This document shows, piece by piece, positions 1 through 5,908 of a stretch of 12,082 nucleotides of DNA. Under the pieces are notes generated by a model. It had not been told where the DNA came from and made no database searches. It saw only the letters and a list, made by a program, of their open reading frames with translations. The first letter of the stretch is position 1; every line of letters begins with the position of its first letter. Position numbers and translations under genes: made by a program. Source of the stretch: Aquisalimonas sp. (GTDB lineage: Bacteria > Pseudomonadota > Gammaproteobacteria > Nitrococcales > Aquisalimonadaceae); the NCBI GenBank assembly GCA_007127625.1, contig SKYZ01000251.1:1-12082 (forward strand), given 5' to 3'.

Positions 1-45
1 AGCGGACATGAAAGCATCCCCCAGCCAGCCAGGCTCCTCCAACAT
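1..45 (-). CDS. Start of an unidentified gene (5' end only, runs off the window)
   Basis: Fifteen codons (MLEEPGWLGDAFMSA) are visible before the window ends. The start is well supported: the minus strand reads GAGGAG, then 7 bases, then ATG, and the GAGGAG lies in the last codons of the upstream minus-strand frame, whose TAG stop is only 4 bases before this ATG. The two genes are therefore almost certainly one transcript with coupled translation. Too little protein is visible to assign a family. The position behind a gene with a glycine-rich membrane-like tail would suit an immunity or accessory protein, but that is inference from context only. Confidence 0.55.
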   Translation of the reverse strand, partial: MLEEPGWLGDAFMSA

Positions 46-49
46 TTCA

Positions 50-773
50 CTACTCCTCGAACCAACCGGAGATCCAGGAGAAAACGTTCCCGCCGACTCC
101 GTCCCCAAGATAACCAGCGCCAGCACCAATAGCGATTCCGCTGGCAATGATGCCTACCCAACCTATCGGAGTGATCGCAATTCCAAGCATGACCGCTCCA
201 GCCCCGAGTCCATTTACTGCTACTTTGCCGGCCAGCCTCGTCGCATCCTATCGAGTCGGCGACGAACAGCCGTGGATCCGCTTTCCGTCCTGCGCTGCGG
301 TGGGCGAGGGTGAGGCCGCGCTCGGCGTTACTGAGAGCATTGCCCCGGTTCTTGTACCGGTTGGCGTGCGGGACGGCGCGGTCCGTTTCCGCGCGGAAAC
401 GCTGGTCCGGGTCCTGGTACGCCTCGCGCACCGCGCCCTCCAGTTGGTTTCTGTTGTGCGCGACGCCCCGCCCCTGGGTGTGACGGTGCGCTCCGCGGGC
501 CTCGAACTCCCGCAGTTCCACAAGCGCCGCCTGGTAGCGGTGGAGCGCCTGCTGGAAGCCGGTCAGCCGGGTGTCGACGGCAGTCCCGCGATCTTCTGGA
601 CGGCGCTTTGCTCGGCTCGGTCCGTCGGCGTTGATGCAATAGGCAGTGTTGCGGTGGACAACCCGAAGATTGCCGGCGCTGTTGCTGCGCCAGAAGGCCT
701 TGAACGCTTCACGATCGTCGCCCATCAGATGGCGGGCCTCGAAGGGGTCCCTGGCAAAGTCGACGCTCGGCAT
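50..773 (-). pseudogene. Frameshifted protein with glycine-rich membrane-like C-terminal tail
   Basis: On the minus strand an ATG at 773 (GGGAG 7 bases upstream) opens a frame of 175 codons (MPSVDFARDPFEARHLMGDD...) with strongly G/C third positions. At about base 248 the natural continuation shifts by one base: treating one G as extra, ...LFVADSI joins DATRLAGKVAVNG... and ends at TAG 50-52, giving about 240 residues. Without the shift the frame stays open to the window edge, but its residues become low-complexity R/W/C-rich, as in out-of-frame sequence. The N-terminal part is hydrophilic and charged (roughly residues 60-130 look helical). The last 65 residues hold two hydrophobic glycine/alanine-rich stretches (around GAVMLGIAITPIGWVG and ASGIAIGAGAGYLGDG) and end in SWISGWFEE. 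Such tails occur in pore-forming or secreted antibacterial effectors, and also in ordinary membrane proteins. I do not recognise a named family. The shift could be a real mutation or a sequencing error. Confidence 0.55.
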
Positions 774-1045
774 GGACTCACTCCCTAAGTCATTGCCTTG
801 ATTCGCAGGATTGTGAACACTTTGGCCGTCACAGAGGCAGAGACGGCGCAGCGACGAACGGCATGAGCGACCGGGTGCGGAGGGCAGAGGGAAACCGGAA
901 CGGTAGGGTGCAGTCCCTTTGCACGCAGCACGTCAAATCCGTTTGCCGTTCAGGCGTTGAAATTCTAGCCGCTGGCGGAACCAGCCCGCAAGAGTCAGGC
1001 CCGCCACGACGGTGCTTTCAGCGCTTACTCACAGGAGGATCATGG
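774..1045. other. Intergenic stretch between divergent genes, no gene recognised
   Basis: This lies between the minus-strand frame starting at 773 and the regulator remnant at 1046. A plus-strand frame from 863 stays open across it and into the remnant, but its residues before MHRIDRL do not resemble a protein family and the strong AGGAGG at 1033-1038 points to a start at 1046. The stretch should contain promoters for both directions; I could not pick a convincing -35/-10 pair. Nothing else was recognised. Confidence 0.4.
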
Positions 1046-1144
1046 ATGCACCGCATTGACCGACTCACCGGCACCATCCGGCTCCTGCTGAACGGCCAGG
1101 CGGTCACGGCCGCGCGCCACCGGCCAAGAATGGACAACGTCTGA
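1046..1144 (+). pseudogene. Remnant of a YafY/WYL-type HTH regulator (N-terminus only)
   Basis: ATG 1046 has AGGAGG 7 bases upstream and encodes 32 residues beginning MHRIDRLTGTIRLLLNGQAV. This closely follows the opening of YafY-type regulators, which typically start M-x-R-I-D-R-L-x-x-I-x-x-L-L-Q-x-x-x-x-x-T-A and continue with a helix-turn-helix and a WYL domain to about 230-320 residues. Here the match ends after about residue 22 and the frame stops after RHRPRMDNV, so the HTH and WYL domains are gone, presumably by an internal deletion. Its TGA (1142-1144) overlaps the ATG of the acetyltransferase (1144), so the strong ribosome site may now serve as a translated leader for that gene. A nearby ATG at 1042 would give only five codons and sits too close to the AGGAGG. 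Confidence 0.5.
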
Positions 1145-1728
1145 TGGACATCACTGCCTTCCCGCTTACATCGGACCGGTGGCGGGATCTCGAGGCGATC
1201 TTCGAGGCCAGGGGTTGCTCCATGGCCCGCGGTTGCTGGTGCATGTACTTCCGTGAAACCGGCAAGCTCAATCTGCCCGAGGGCATGAAACCACCCGCAT
1301 TCCGCAAGCAGCAAATGCAGGCACTTGTTGCCGCTGGGCCGCCGCCGGGGCTCCTCGGTTATCAGGGCAGGGAACCGGTGGGCTGGGTCGCCTTTGCCGA
1401 CCGGGCGCACTACCCGAAACTACAGCGTTCACCGGTGGCGAGGCCGGTGGACGATCAACCCGTCTGGTCCGTGACCTGTTTCGTCGTACCGTCCCGGTTC
1501 CGCCACCAGGGTGTCGCCACGGCATTGCTGCACGCGGCAATCGACTACGCCCGGGGGCAGGGTGTTCGCGTCCTTGAGGCCTACCCCGCGGACAAATCCG
1601 GCCCCACGGACGACAACTGGCTCTGGTACGGCCCGCTCGGAATGTATGAGAAGGCTGGTTTCGTGGAAGTCGCCCGCCGCCGACCGGAACGGCCGGTGGT
1701 GCGCCGGACCCTTGTCAAACACGACTGA
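1144..1728 (+). CDS. GNAT family N-acetyltransferase
   Basis: A 194-residue cytoplasmic protein with the GNAT fold. It would transfer an acetyl group from acetyl-CoA to an amine; the substrate is unknown. The acetyl-CoA binding motif is seen at about residues 113-130 (FVVPSRFRHQGVATALLHAA, with R-x-x-G-x-A), followed by a typical helix and a C-terminal GMYEKAGFVEV segment, where GNATs commonly carry the Y-x-x-x-G-F motif. The N-terminal half (RGCWCMYFR) resembles the uncharacterised GNAT subfamily with a conserved G-C-W-C-M stretch. The start is ATG 1144, overlapping by one base the TGA of the regulator remnant; there is no separate strong ribosome site, so translation is probably coupled. 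Resistance or metabolite detoxification is possible, but no substrate can be assigned. Confidence 0.88.
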   Translation: MDITAFPLTSDRWRDLEAIFEARGCSMARGCWCMYFRETGKLNLPEGMKPPAFRKQQMQALVAAGPPPGLLGYQGREPVGWVAFADRAHYPKLQRSPVARPVDDQPVWSVTCFVVPSRFRHQGVATALLHAAIDYARGQGVRVLEAYPADKSGPTDDNWLWYGPLGMYEKAGFVEVARRRPERPVVRRTLVKHD

Positions 1729-1750
1729 AGATGTGCCGGATAATCTTCAG
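1725..1750 (+). terminator. Hairpin over the GNAT stop codon, possible terminator
   Basis: A perfect 8-bp inverted repeat, CTGAAGAT (1725-1732) and ATCTTCAG (1743-1750), with a 10-base loop, overlaps the GNAT stop codon TGA. No T-run follows, so it may be a weak terminator or an RNA-stabilising 3' hairpin rather than a standard intrinsic terminator. Confidence 0.35.
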
Positions 1751-1816
1751 CGCACCGTCGCTCTCGCTCCAAAGCCAGCCGGTTACGCATATATCGTCAC
1801 CCAAGGCGATCGTCTT

Positions 1817-1840
1817 GACGTACGTACCGAAAGACGTACG
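1817..1840. promoter_or_regulatory. Candidate antitoxin operator: two GACGTACG sites
   Basis: GACGTACG occurs at 1817-1824 and again at 1833-1840, each holding the self-complementary CGTACG, centres 16 bp apart. The site is 35 bp upstream of the antitoxin ATG. YefM antitoxins of E. coli bind paired palindromes with a TGTACA core, so paired GTAC-core sites here are a good candidate for autoregulation by the antitoxin/toxin complex. The role is inferred from position and resemblance. Confidence 0.5.
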
Positions 1841-1874
1841 ATTGGTGAAATGCTGAACACGCGAGAGGTGCGTC

Positions 1875-2117
1875 ATGAGCGGAATCACAGCGACCGAGGC
1901 GCGCAGCAACCTTTATCGGCTGATTGATGAAACTGCCGAGTCTCACCAACCAATCGTGATCACGGGTAAGCGGAACAAGGCCGTTCTGGTGTCCGAGGAA
2001 GATTGGTCGGCGATCCAGGAAACGCTCTATCTGCTCTCTGTCCCGGGTATGCGTGAGTCTATTCGTGAGGGGATGGATACCCCTGTAGAGGAATGCGATG
2101 AGGAACTGGACTGGTGA
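1875..2117 (+). CDS. Type II antitoxin, Phd/YefM family
   Basis: An 80-residue protein starting MSGITATEARSNLYRLIDET, the usual opening of YefM antitoxins (M-x-x-I-x-A-T-E-A-R-x-N-L). The N-terminal half forms the dimeric DNA-binding fold, including VITGKRNKAVLVSEEDW at about 29-45, and the acidic C-terminal tail (GMDTPVEECDEELDW) is the part that wraps and blocks the toxin. The start ATG 1875 has GAGAGG about 8 bases upstream. The gene overlaps the toxin by 4 bases (GTGA at 2114-2117). It should neutralise the downstream RNase and, with it, repress the operon through the GTAC-core sites upstream. Base composition is less GC-rich than the neighbours, consistent with horizontal acquisition. 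Confidence 0.93.
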   Translation: MSGITATEARSNLYRLIDETAESHQPIVITGKRNKAVLVSEEDWSAIQETLYLLSVPGMRESIREGMDTPVEECDEELDW

Positions 2118-2377
2118 CATGGAAGTTGGTTTACACCAGGCAAGCCCAGACGGACGCCAAGAAACTGGACGCCAGTGGCCTCAAACCGAAAGCCCAGGAA
2201 CTGCTGACACTGCTTGCGGAAGATACATGCCGCAAGCCGCCTCCGTTCGAGAAACTCGTTGGTGATCTTGCAGGGGCTTATTCACGCCGCATCAACATAC
2301 AGCATCGCCTGGTGTACCAAGTGTTCGACGACGACCGAGTCGTCAAGGTTCTCCGGCTCTGGAGCCACTACGAATAA
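2114..2377 (+). CDS. Type II toxin, Txe/YoeB family mRNA interferase
   Basis: An 87-residue RelE-superfamily toxin, expected to cleave mRNA in the ribosomal A site and so stall translation. The residues known to matter in E. coli YoeB are present at matching places: Glu46 (PPFEKL), Arg65 (INIQHRLVYQV) and the terminal His85-Tyr86 (LWSHYE). Length matches the family (84-90). The only suitable start is GTG 2114, overlapping the antitoxin stop as GTGA; the ATG at 2119 is in another frame. Nothing suggests inactivation, so the pair looks functional. It ends 70 bp before the 3' end of the convergent TetR gene, with no clear terminator in between. Confidence 0.93.
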   Translation: MTWKLVYTRQAQTDAKKLDASGLKPKAQELLTLLAEDTCRKPPPFEKLVGDLAGAYSRRINIQHRLVYQVFDDDRVVKVLRLWSHYE

Positions 2378-2447
2378 AGCATAACCTGTCCTTGCCGCGA
2401 CGCTTCACCACACGCCTCACCCCATCGGCGTTACACGTAAGCTGAAC

Positions 2448-3083
2448 CTAAGTGCGGGGCAACGCCCTGGCAATGGCTGCCTGGACCGCAGTTCGGCCCC
2501 AGTCAGTGATGGTCGGATCCCGGTGCAGCGTTGCCAGGTAGTTTGCCAGTTCCAGGGGCGCCCACAGCTCGAACGCGAATTGCCGTGGGTCCAGCGCCGG
2601 GTCCAGCTCGTTGAGTCCCTGGGCCGTGATGACCTGCTCTTCCATCAGCCCCAGCCAGGTCTTATGGCCGCTGGCGACGGCATCGTGGATCGGGCCGGTT
2701 TGTGCGTCGAACTCTGCCAGTACCTGGGCAAGAAAACAGCCACCAGGGAATACGCCACGCTCGACATACGAGAGGTAGGCCTTACACAGGCTCTCGAGGC
2801 GGGCTAGCCCCTCGGGGGCATCCAGCCCAGGGAGCAAGACTTCACGCTGAAAAACCTCTTCAGCTGCACGTAACGTCTCTTCCTGAAGCCGCTGCTTCGA
2901 CCGGAAGTGCGCAAACACCCCGCTCTTGCTGACACCCAGTTCCCGTGCAAGGCGCCCGATGGTCAGGCTGCCCAGCCCCTCGATGGACGCCAGGCGCATG
3001 GCCGCATCGAGGATCTGGGCATGGGTCTGTTCCCCGTCCGAGCGTCGGCGGGAACCGCCTTCGTCGTGATTATCGTTCGTCAT
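2448..3083 (-). CDS. TetR/AcrR family transcriptional repressor
   Basis: A 211-residue regulator. The N-terminal DNA-binding domain (about residues 20-67) carries the classic TetR pattern: AQILDAAMRLASIEGLGSLTIGRLARELGVSKSGVFAHFRSKQRL. The rest is the helical ligand-binding and dimerisation domain, with a FPGGCFLA stretch seen in several TetR subfamilies. I chose ATG at 3083; an in-frame TTG three codons upstream is possible but would begin inside the operator region. The gene is divergent from the alpha/beta hydrolase, and two similar 22-bp palindromes lie between the start codons, so it very probably represses itself and the hydrolase. The ligand is unknown; a hydrolase substrate or product is the simple guess. 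Confidence 0.92.
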   Translation of the reverse strand: MTNDNHDEGGSRRRSDGEQTHAQILDAAMRLASIEGLGSLTIGRLARELGVSKSGVFAHFRSKQRLQEETLRAAEEVFQREVLLPGLDAPEGLARLESLCKAYLSYVERGVFPGGCFLAQVLAEFDAQTGPIHDAVASGHKTWLGLMEEQVITAQGLNELDPALDPRQFAFELWAPLELANYLATLHRDPTITDWGRTAVQAAIARALPRT

Positions 3084-3085
3084 GC

Positions 3086-3114
3086 TTGACAAGATAGCAC
3101 GATTGTCCTATCTA
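3086..3114 (+). promoter_or_regulatory. Predicted sigma-70 promoter for the hydrolase
   Basis: TTGACA at 3086-3091 is a perfect -35 box, followed after exactly 17 bases by TATCTA at 3109-3114 as the -10 box. It reads towards the hydrolase and overlaps the first palindrome, so a repressor bound there would block RNA polymerase. The -35 box starts 2 bases beyond the TetR start codon. Confidence 0.65.
3092..3113. promoter_or_regulatory. Candidate TetR operator O1 (22-bp palindrome)
   Basis: Half-sites AGATAGCACGA and, on the opposite strand, AGATAGGACAA match at 9 of 11 positions. It fills the spacer and -10 region of the predicted hydrolase promoter. It shares its left half exactly with the second palindrome at 3123-3144. 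Confidence 0.65.
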
Positions 3115-3122
3115 TAGTGAAA

Positions 3123-3144
3123 AGATAGCACGAGCGTGCCATCT
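3123..3144. promoter_or_regulatory. Candidate TetR operator O2 (22-bp palindrome)
   Basis: Half-sites AGATAGCACGA and, on the opposite strand, AGATGGCACGC match at 9 of 11 positions. Its start is 31 bp from that of O1, about three helical turns, so two dimers could bind on the same DNA face. It lies downstream of the predicted -10 box of the hydrolase promoter. Confidence 0.65.
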
Positions 3145-3201
3145 ATGCGTTGCCAACGAATGCCGTCGGCATGCGACCAGGGTCGAAGGAGGAGGTGACC
3201 T

Positions 3202-4005
3202 ATGACCGGCCTGTTCATCGAGACATTGGGCACGGGTACGCCCGTGGTCCTGGTGCACGGTTCTCTAGCTACCGGCGCGGAGGAGTGGGAGGCGCAGCAA
3301 CCGCTTGCCGGGGAGGGCTACCAACTTGTTGTGTTCGACCGGCGGGGTTATGGCCGTAGCCCGGCAGCGGAGGGTGAAGACTTCCTGCGGGACGCCGACG
3401 ACATCGTCGAGGTGATGGGCGAGGGTGCGCACCTCGTCGGCCATTCCTATGGCGGACTGGGCGCAATGTTGGCTGCAGCCCGCCGTCCCGAAGCGACACT
3501 CTCGCTGGCCCTCCTTGAGCCCCCTGCGTTTTCGCTGGCACGGCACAATGGCGCGGCGCAGGCACTCGTCGAGGCGACCCGGGACGTCTGGGATCAGGAC
3601 CTGCCGGATGGTGAGTGGGTGATGCACTTCTGCCGGGCTGTGGGCACTGATCCGGAGACCCTGCCCCCCGGGATCCTTGATGAGCTTGTGCCGATGGTCC
3701 CGATACTTCGCCGGGGACGGCCGACCTGGGAGGCGGAACTCCCGCTCGCCGAACTGATGGCAGCCGGCTTCCCCAAGCTCGTCGTCACCGGGGGCCATAG
3801 CGCAGGGTTCGACGCGATCTGTGACGAGTTGGCGAGCAGGATTGGCGCGGCGAGGAGGACAGTGGCAGGCGCTGGCCACGAGATCCAGTTCACCGGTGAG
3901 CCCATCAACGAGGTGCTGCGGCAGCTTTGGGGCCAGGGGAACGCTGAATTCGCCTTTGCCTCTGCGGGCCCTGGCGGCACCGTGGCACTGCGGCGTTCGC
4001 AGTGA
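3202..4005 (+). CDS. Alpha/beta hydrolase
   Basis: A 267-residue alpha/beta-hydrolase-fold enzyme, cytoplasmic (no signal peptide). Seen in order: the HG oxyanion motif (VVLVHGS, 15-21), the DRRGYGRS strand-turn (46-53), the nucleophile elbow GHSYGG with Ser82, a cap-like helical region, a probable acid Asp204 (GGHSAGFDAI) and the catalytic His226 (GAGHEIQ). The substrate is unknown; it could be an esterase or a C-C or lactone hydrolase. The start ATG 3202 follows a strong AGGAGGAGGTGA. It is controlled by a near-perfect promoter overlapped by TetR-type palindromes. The last about 24 residues (after LRQLWGQ) look unlike a normal family end and begin at a GGGAACGCTGAATTC sequence resembling the repeat found elsewhere in the window, so the original stop may have been lost. 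Confidence 0.9.
   Translation: MTGLFIETLGTGTPVVLVHGSLATGAEEWEAQQPLAGEGYQLVVFDRRGYGRSPAAEGEDFLRDADDIVEVMGEGAHLVGHSYGGLGAMLAAARRPEATLSLALLEPPAFSLARHNGAAQALVEATRDVWDQDLPDGEWVMHFCRAVGTDPETLPPGILDELVPMVPILRRGRPTWEAELPLAELMAAGFPKLVVTGGHSAGFDAICDELASRIGAARRTVAGAGHEIQFTGEPINEVLRQLWGQGNAEFAFASAGPGGTVALRRSQ
3937..3951 (+). repeat. Near-match to the GGAAACGCTGAA repeat inside the hydrolase 3' end
   Basis: GGGAACGCTGAATTC matches the repeat core GGAAACGCTGAA at 11 of 12 positions, with ATTC following as in the other copies. It sits 54 bases before the hydrolase stop, where the protein stops resembling its family. It may be a decayed or partial insertion; chance resemblance is possible. Confidence 0.3.
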
Positions 4006-4133
4006 ATGGCCGCAGCCCTTCACAAGAACGTCAACGCAGTCCAGAGCGCTGCGACCGGTTTCCCGCTGCTGATGTTGCCCGCGTGGAGTGTGCGTATTCA
4101 TGGAGCCAGCCTCAGGGCGTTGCCGGTGCCTGA

Positions 4134-4205
4134 CGATTCGAGTTGACCGCGCAGCTCACCGGTGGTGAGCTGCCGGAACAGCTGGTGCGCCGTGCGAACC
4201 GGTAG
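4134..4205 (+). pseudogene. Possible C-terminal gene fragment
   Basis: One frame reads RFELTAQLTGGELPEQLVRR then ANR and TAG (4203-4205), with protein-like composition and codon use. It has no start codon and is closed upstream by TGA at 4131-4133. It may be the tail of a gene removed by deletion. The stretch also contains a 10-bp perfect inverted repeat (GCAGCTCACC 4151-4160, GGTGAGCTGC 4164-4173), which could instead be the functional feature. The remainder of 4006-4133 shows nothing recognisable. Confidence 0.25.
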
Positions 4206-4219
4206 GCCGCCAACGATAC

Positions 4220-4240
4220 GCCCGCTGTGTCGCGGGCTTT
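4220..4240 (+). terminator. Terminator-like hairpin before the OsmC gene
   Basis: GCCCGC (4220-4225), loop TGTGTC, GCGGGC (4232-4237), then TTT. The stem is short and G+C only and the T-run is short, so it is a weak intrinsic terminator candidate for transcription coming from the hydrolase side. It lies 17 bases upstream of the OsmC start codon. Confidence 0.4.
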
Positions 4241-4257
4241 GAGTCAGGGGAGTCCAG

Positions 4258-4722
4258 GTGTCTGAATACATTTCAAGAGTCGTCTGGAGGCGGGGTAACC
4301 AGAACTTCCTGGATGATCAGTTCAGCCGCGGCCATGTCTGGCAGTTTGACGGTGGCGCCGAGGTGCCGGCCTCATCATCTCCCCATGTGCTGCCGGTACC
4401 GTATTCCGTGGCCGAGAACGTCGATCCCGAGGAAGCGTTCGTGGCCGCGCTTTCCAGTTGCCATATGCTGTTTTTCCTCTCGATCGCGGCAAGGCGGGGG
4501 GTCACCGTTGACGAGTATCTGGACGAAGCGGTCGGGATCATGGCGAAGGGCGAGGATGGAAAACTGGCCATGACCCGGGTGACACTTCGGCCCCGGGTGG
4601 TCTTCCCGGGCGGGTGTGCGCCGACCCGGGAACAACTGGAGAGGATGCATGAGCGATCCCATGAGTTGTGTTTCATCGCCAATTCCGTCAAGACCGAAGT
4701 GATTACGGAGATCCGCGCATAG
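4258..4722 (+). CDS. OsmC family peroxiredoxin-like protein
   Basis: A 154-residue OsmC-superfamily protein. Members reduce organic hydroperoxides with a peroxidatic and a resolving cysteine. Both are seen at the usual places: Cys68 in the motif AALSSCHMLFFLS, preceded by the conserved acidic pair PEEAF, and Cys138 in SHELCFIANSVKT. A third cysteine is at 120 (FPGGC). The catalytic arginine of the family cannot be fixed with certainty by eye. The protein is of the OsmC/YhfA-like type rather than Ohr. The start is GTG 4258 with AGGGGAG about 5 bases upstream; no better in-frame ATG lies nearby. The 131-bp inverted-repeat element begins directly after its TAG stop. No OhrR-type regulator is adjacent. 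Confidence 0.92.
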   Translation: MSEYISRVVWRRGNQNFLDDQFSRGHVWQFDGGAEVPASSSPHVLPVPYSVAENVDPEEAFVAALSSCHMLFFLSIAARRGVTVDEYLDEAVGIMAKGEDGKLAMTRVTLRPRVVFPGGCAPTREQLERMHERSHELCFIANSVKTEVITEIRA

Positions 4723-4853
4723 GGAAACGCTGAACAATTCGTCATTGCGAGGAGCGGAGCGACGAAGCAATCTCTTGATCCCTCGTCGTTGCTGGCGTTG
4801 TGGATTGCTTTGCTACGCTCGCAATGACGATGATTCGTTAATTCAGCGTTTCC
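4723..4853. repeat. 131-bp inverted-repeat element (MITE/REP-like)
   Basis: The outer ends are perfect 12-bp inverted repeats: GGAAACGCTGAA (4723-4734) and TTCAGCGTTTCC (4842-4853). Inside them are a second perfect 12-bp pair, CGTCATTGCGAG (4740-4751) and CTCGCAATGACG (4818-4829), and an AAGCAATC/GATTGCTT pair (about 4766-4772 and 4803-4810). The whole could fold into one long hairpin. The inner TCATTGCGAGGAGCG...AAGCAATC motif resembles a dispersed repeat found in many bacterial genomes. There is no transposase, so it would depend on one supplied in trans or be a folded RNA element. It fills the gap between the OsmC stop and the Mut7-C gene. Confidence 0.85.
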
Positions 4854-4870
4854 TTGGCGCATGTGCAGAA

Positions 4871-5641
4871 ATGGCCGTCGCGCACTTCCGCTTCTACGAG
4901 GAACTCAACGACTTTCTGCCGCCGGCGCAGCGCAAGGTGGCGTTCGCGCACTGCTTTCATCGCCGCGCGTCGGTGAAGGACATGATCGAGGCTTTGGGGG
5001 TGCCCCACGCGGAGGTGGAGCTCATCCTGGTCGATGGCGTGTCGGTGGGGTTCGACCATATCGTCCGTGACGGTGAGCGCATCGCCGTCTATCCGGTGTT
5101 CGAGGCCTTCGATATCAGCGAACACGTGAAGCTGCGGCCGAGCCCGCTACGGCTCAACCGTTTCGTCCTGGACGTACACCTGGGCAGGCTGGCCCGCTAC
5201 CTGCGGCTGGCCGGTTTTGACTGCCTTTACAGGAACGATTACACGGACGCGGAACTGGCCCGCCTCTCCGCCGACGAGCACCGCATTCTGCTGACGCGGG
5301 ACCGCTTGCTCCTGCGGCGGCGCATCGTCACCCACGGTTACTGCCTTCGCAGTGACCAGCCCATGGAGCAGCTGGAGGAGGTGTTCAACCGTTTCCAGCT
5401 CCACGACTGTGTCCGGCCCTTCAGCCGCTGCGCGCGGTGTAACGGGGAGCTGGCCGATGTCCCGAAGGCGGCGGTGGAGCATCGGCTCAAGCCGCTGACC
5501 CGGCGATACTATGCGTACTTCCGCGTATGTACCTCCTGCGATCGAGTGTACTGGCGCGGCAGCCATGTGGAGCGGATCCAGGCGCTGATCGATGGTTGCC
5601 GGCACGATGGCGCAGAGGCCGGTCCCGCGTCCCGTCGTTGA
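4871..5641 (+). CDS. Ubiquitin-like domain plus Mut7-C RNase domain protein
   Basis: A 256-residue two-domain protein. Residues 1 to about 85 form the ubiquitin-like (Ub-Mut7-C) domain: VAHFRFYEELNDFLPP, then ASVKDMIEALGVP and DGERIAVYPVFEAFD. Residues about 95-235 are the Mut7-C domain, a PIN-like nuclease fold, with acidic residues Asp101 (RFVLDVHLGRLARYLRL), the pair around NDYTDAEL, and Asp144 (LLTRDRLLL). A zinc ribbon follows, with CxxC pairs at 187/190 and 220/223. The protein is predicted to be a metal-dependent RNase; its biological target is not known. I chose ATG 4871 because the ubiquitin-like domain starts there; the same frame is open further upstream but only through the repeat element. 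No good ribosome site precedes 4871: the element ends 17 bases before it and may have replaced the original leader. Confidence 0.88.
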   Translation: MAVAHFRFYEELNDFLPPAQRKVAFAHCFHRRASVKDMIEALGVPHAEVELILVDGVSVGFDHIVRDGERIAVYPVFEAFDISEHVKLRPSPLRLNRFVLDVHLGRLARYLRLAGFDCLYRNDYTDAELARLSADEHRILLTRDRLLLRRRIVTHGYCLRSDQPMEQLEEVFNRFQLHDCVRPFSRCARCNGELADVPKAAVEHRLKPLTRRYYAYFRVCTSCDRVYWRGSHVERIQALIDGCRHDGAEAGPASRR

Positions 5642-5908
5642 CGTCCCGGTGCCGGCGTGCTGCTCTACCTCTGAGGCGGAGCCCCAAGCGCTGGCCGCGG
5701 CGGACCGCGCACAGACAGGCCTCGGGATCGATCTCCCTGGACGCTGGTGCTCCGGTCCCCGGCTGGCTGCAGGCCGTGCTGGCCACGCCTTGCCGCCAGG
5801 CGTTCAGCCCGTGCACGAGGCGGCGGAACCAGTGAACAGTTTGCTGGAACGGGAGCCGGGATAACGGGGCGACGGGGCTGCTGTTACATAAAACGAGGAG
5901 GTTCGAGC

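Noticed and set aside
147..788. Plus-strand frame of 213 codons over the left end
   Set aside because: It is antisense to the minus-strand frame starting at 773, which has a better start, G/C-rich third positions and, after one base shift, a sensible membrane tail; the plus frame has no recognisable domain.
863..1040. Possible intron-like or decayed mobile sequence (GAGCGACCGGGTGCGG and following)
   Set aside because: A loose likeness to group II intron ends was considered, but no domain V-type hairpin or reverse transcriptase piece could be found.
1846..1858. TGAAATGCTGAAC before the antitoxin as another copy of the GGAAACGCTGAAC repeat
   Set aside because: Two mismatches in 13, no ATTC following and not at a gene end; chance similarity is likely.
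2378..2447. Possible integron attC-type site after the toxin-antitoxin pair
   Set aside because: The bases resembling core sites (GCATAAC and GCGTTACAC) do not fit the GTTRRRY/RYYYAAC rule and lack the paired inner arms.
3265..4101. Minus-strand frame of 278 codons over the hydrolase
   Set aside because: It is a shadow of the hydrolase gene, with R/H/C-rich composition and no family resemblance.
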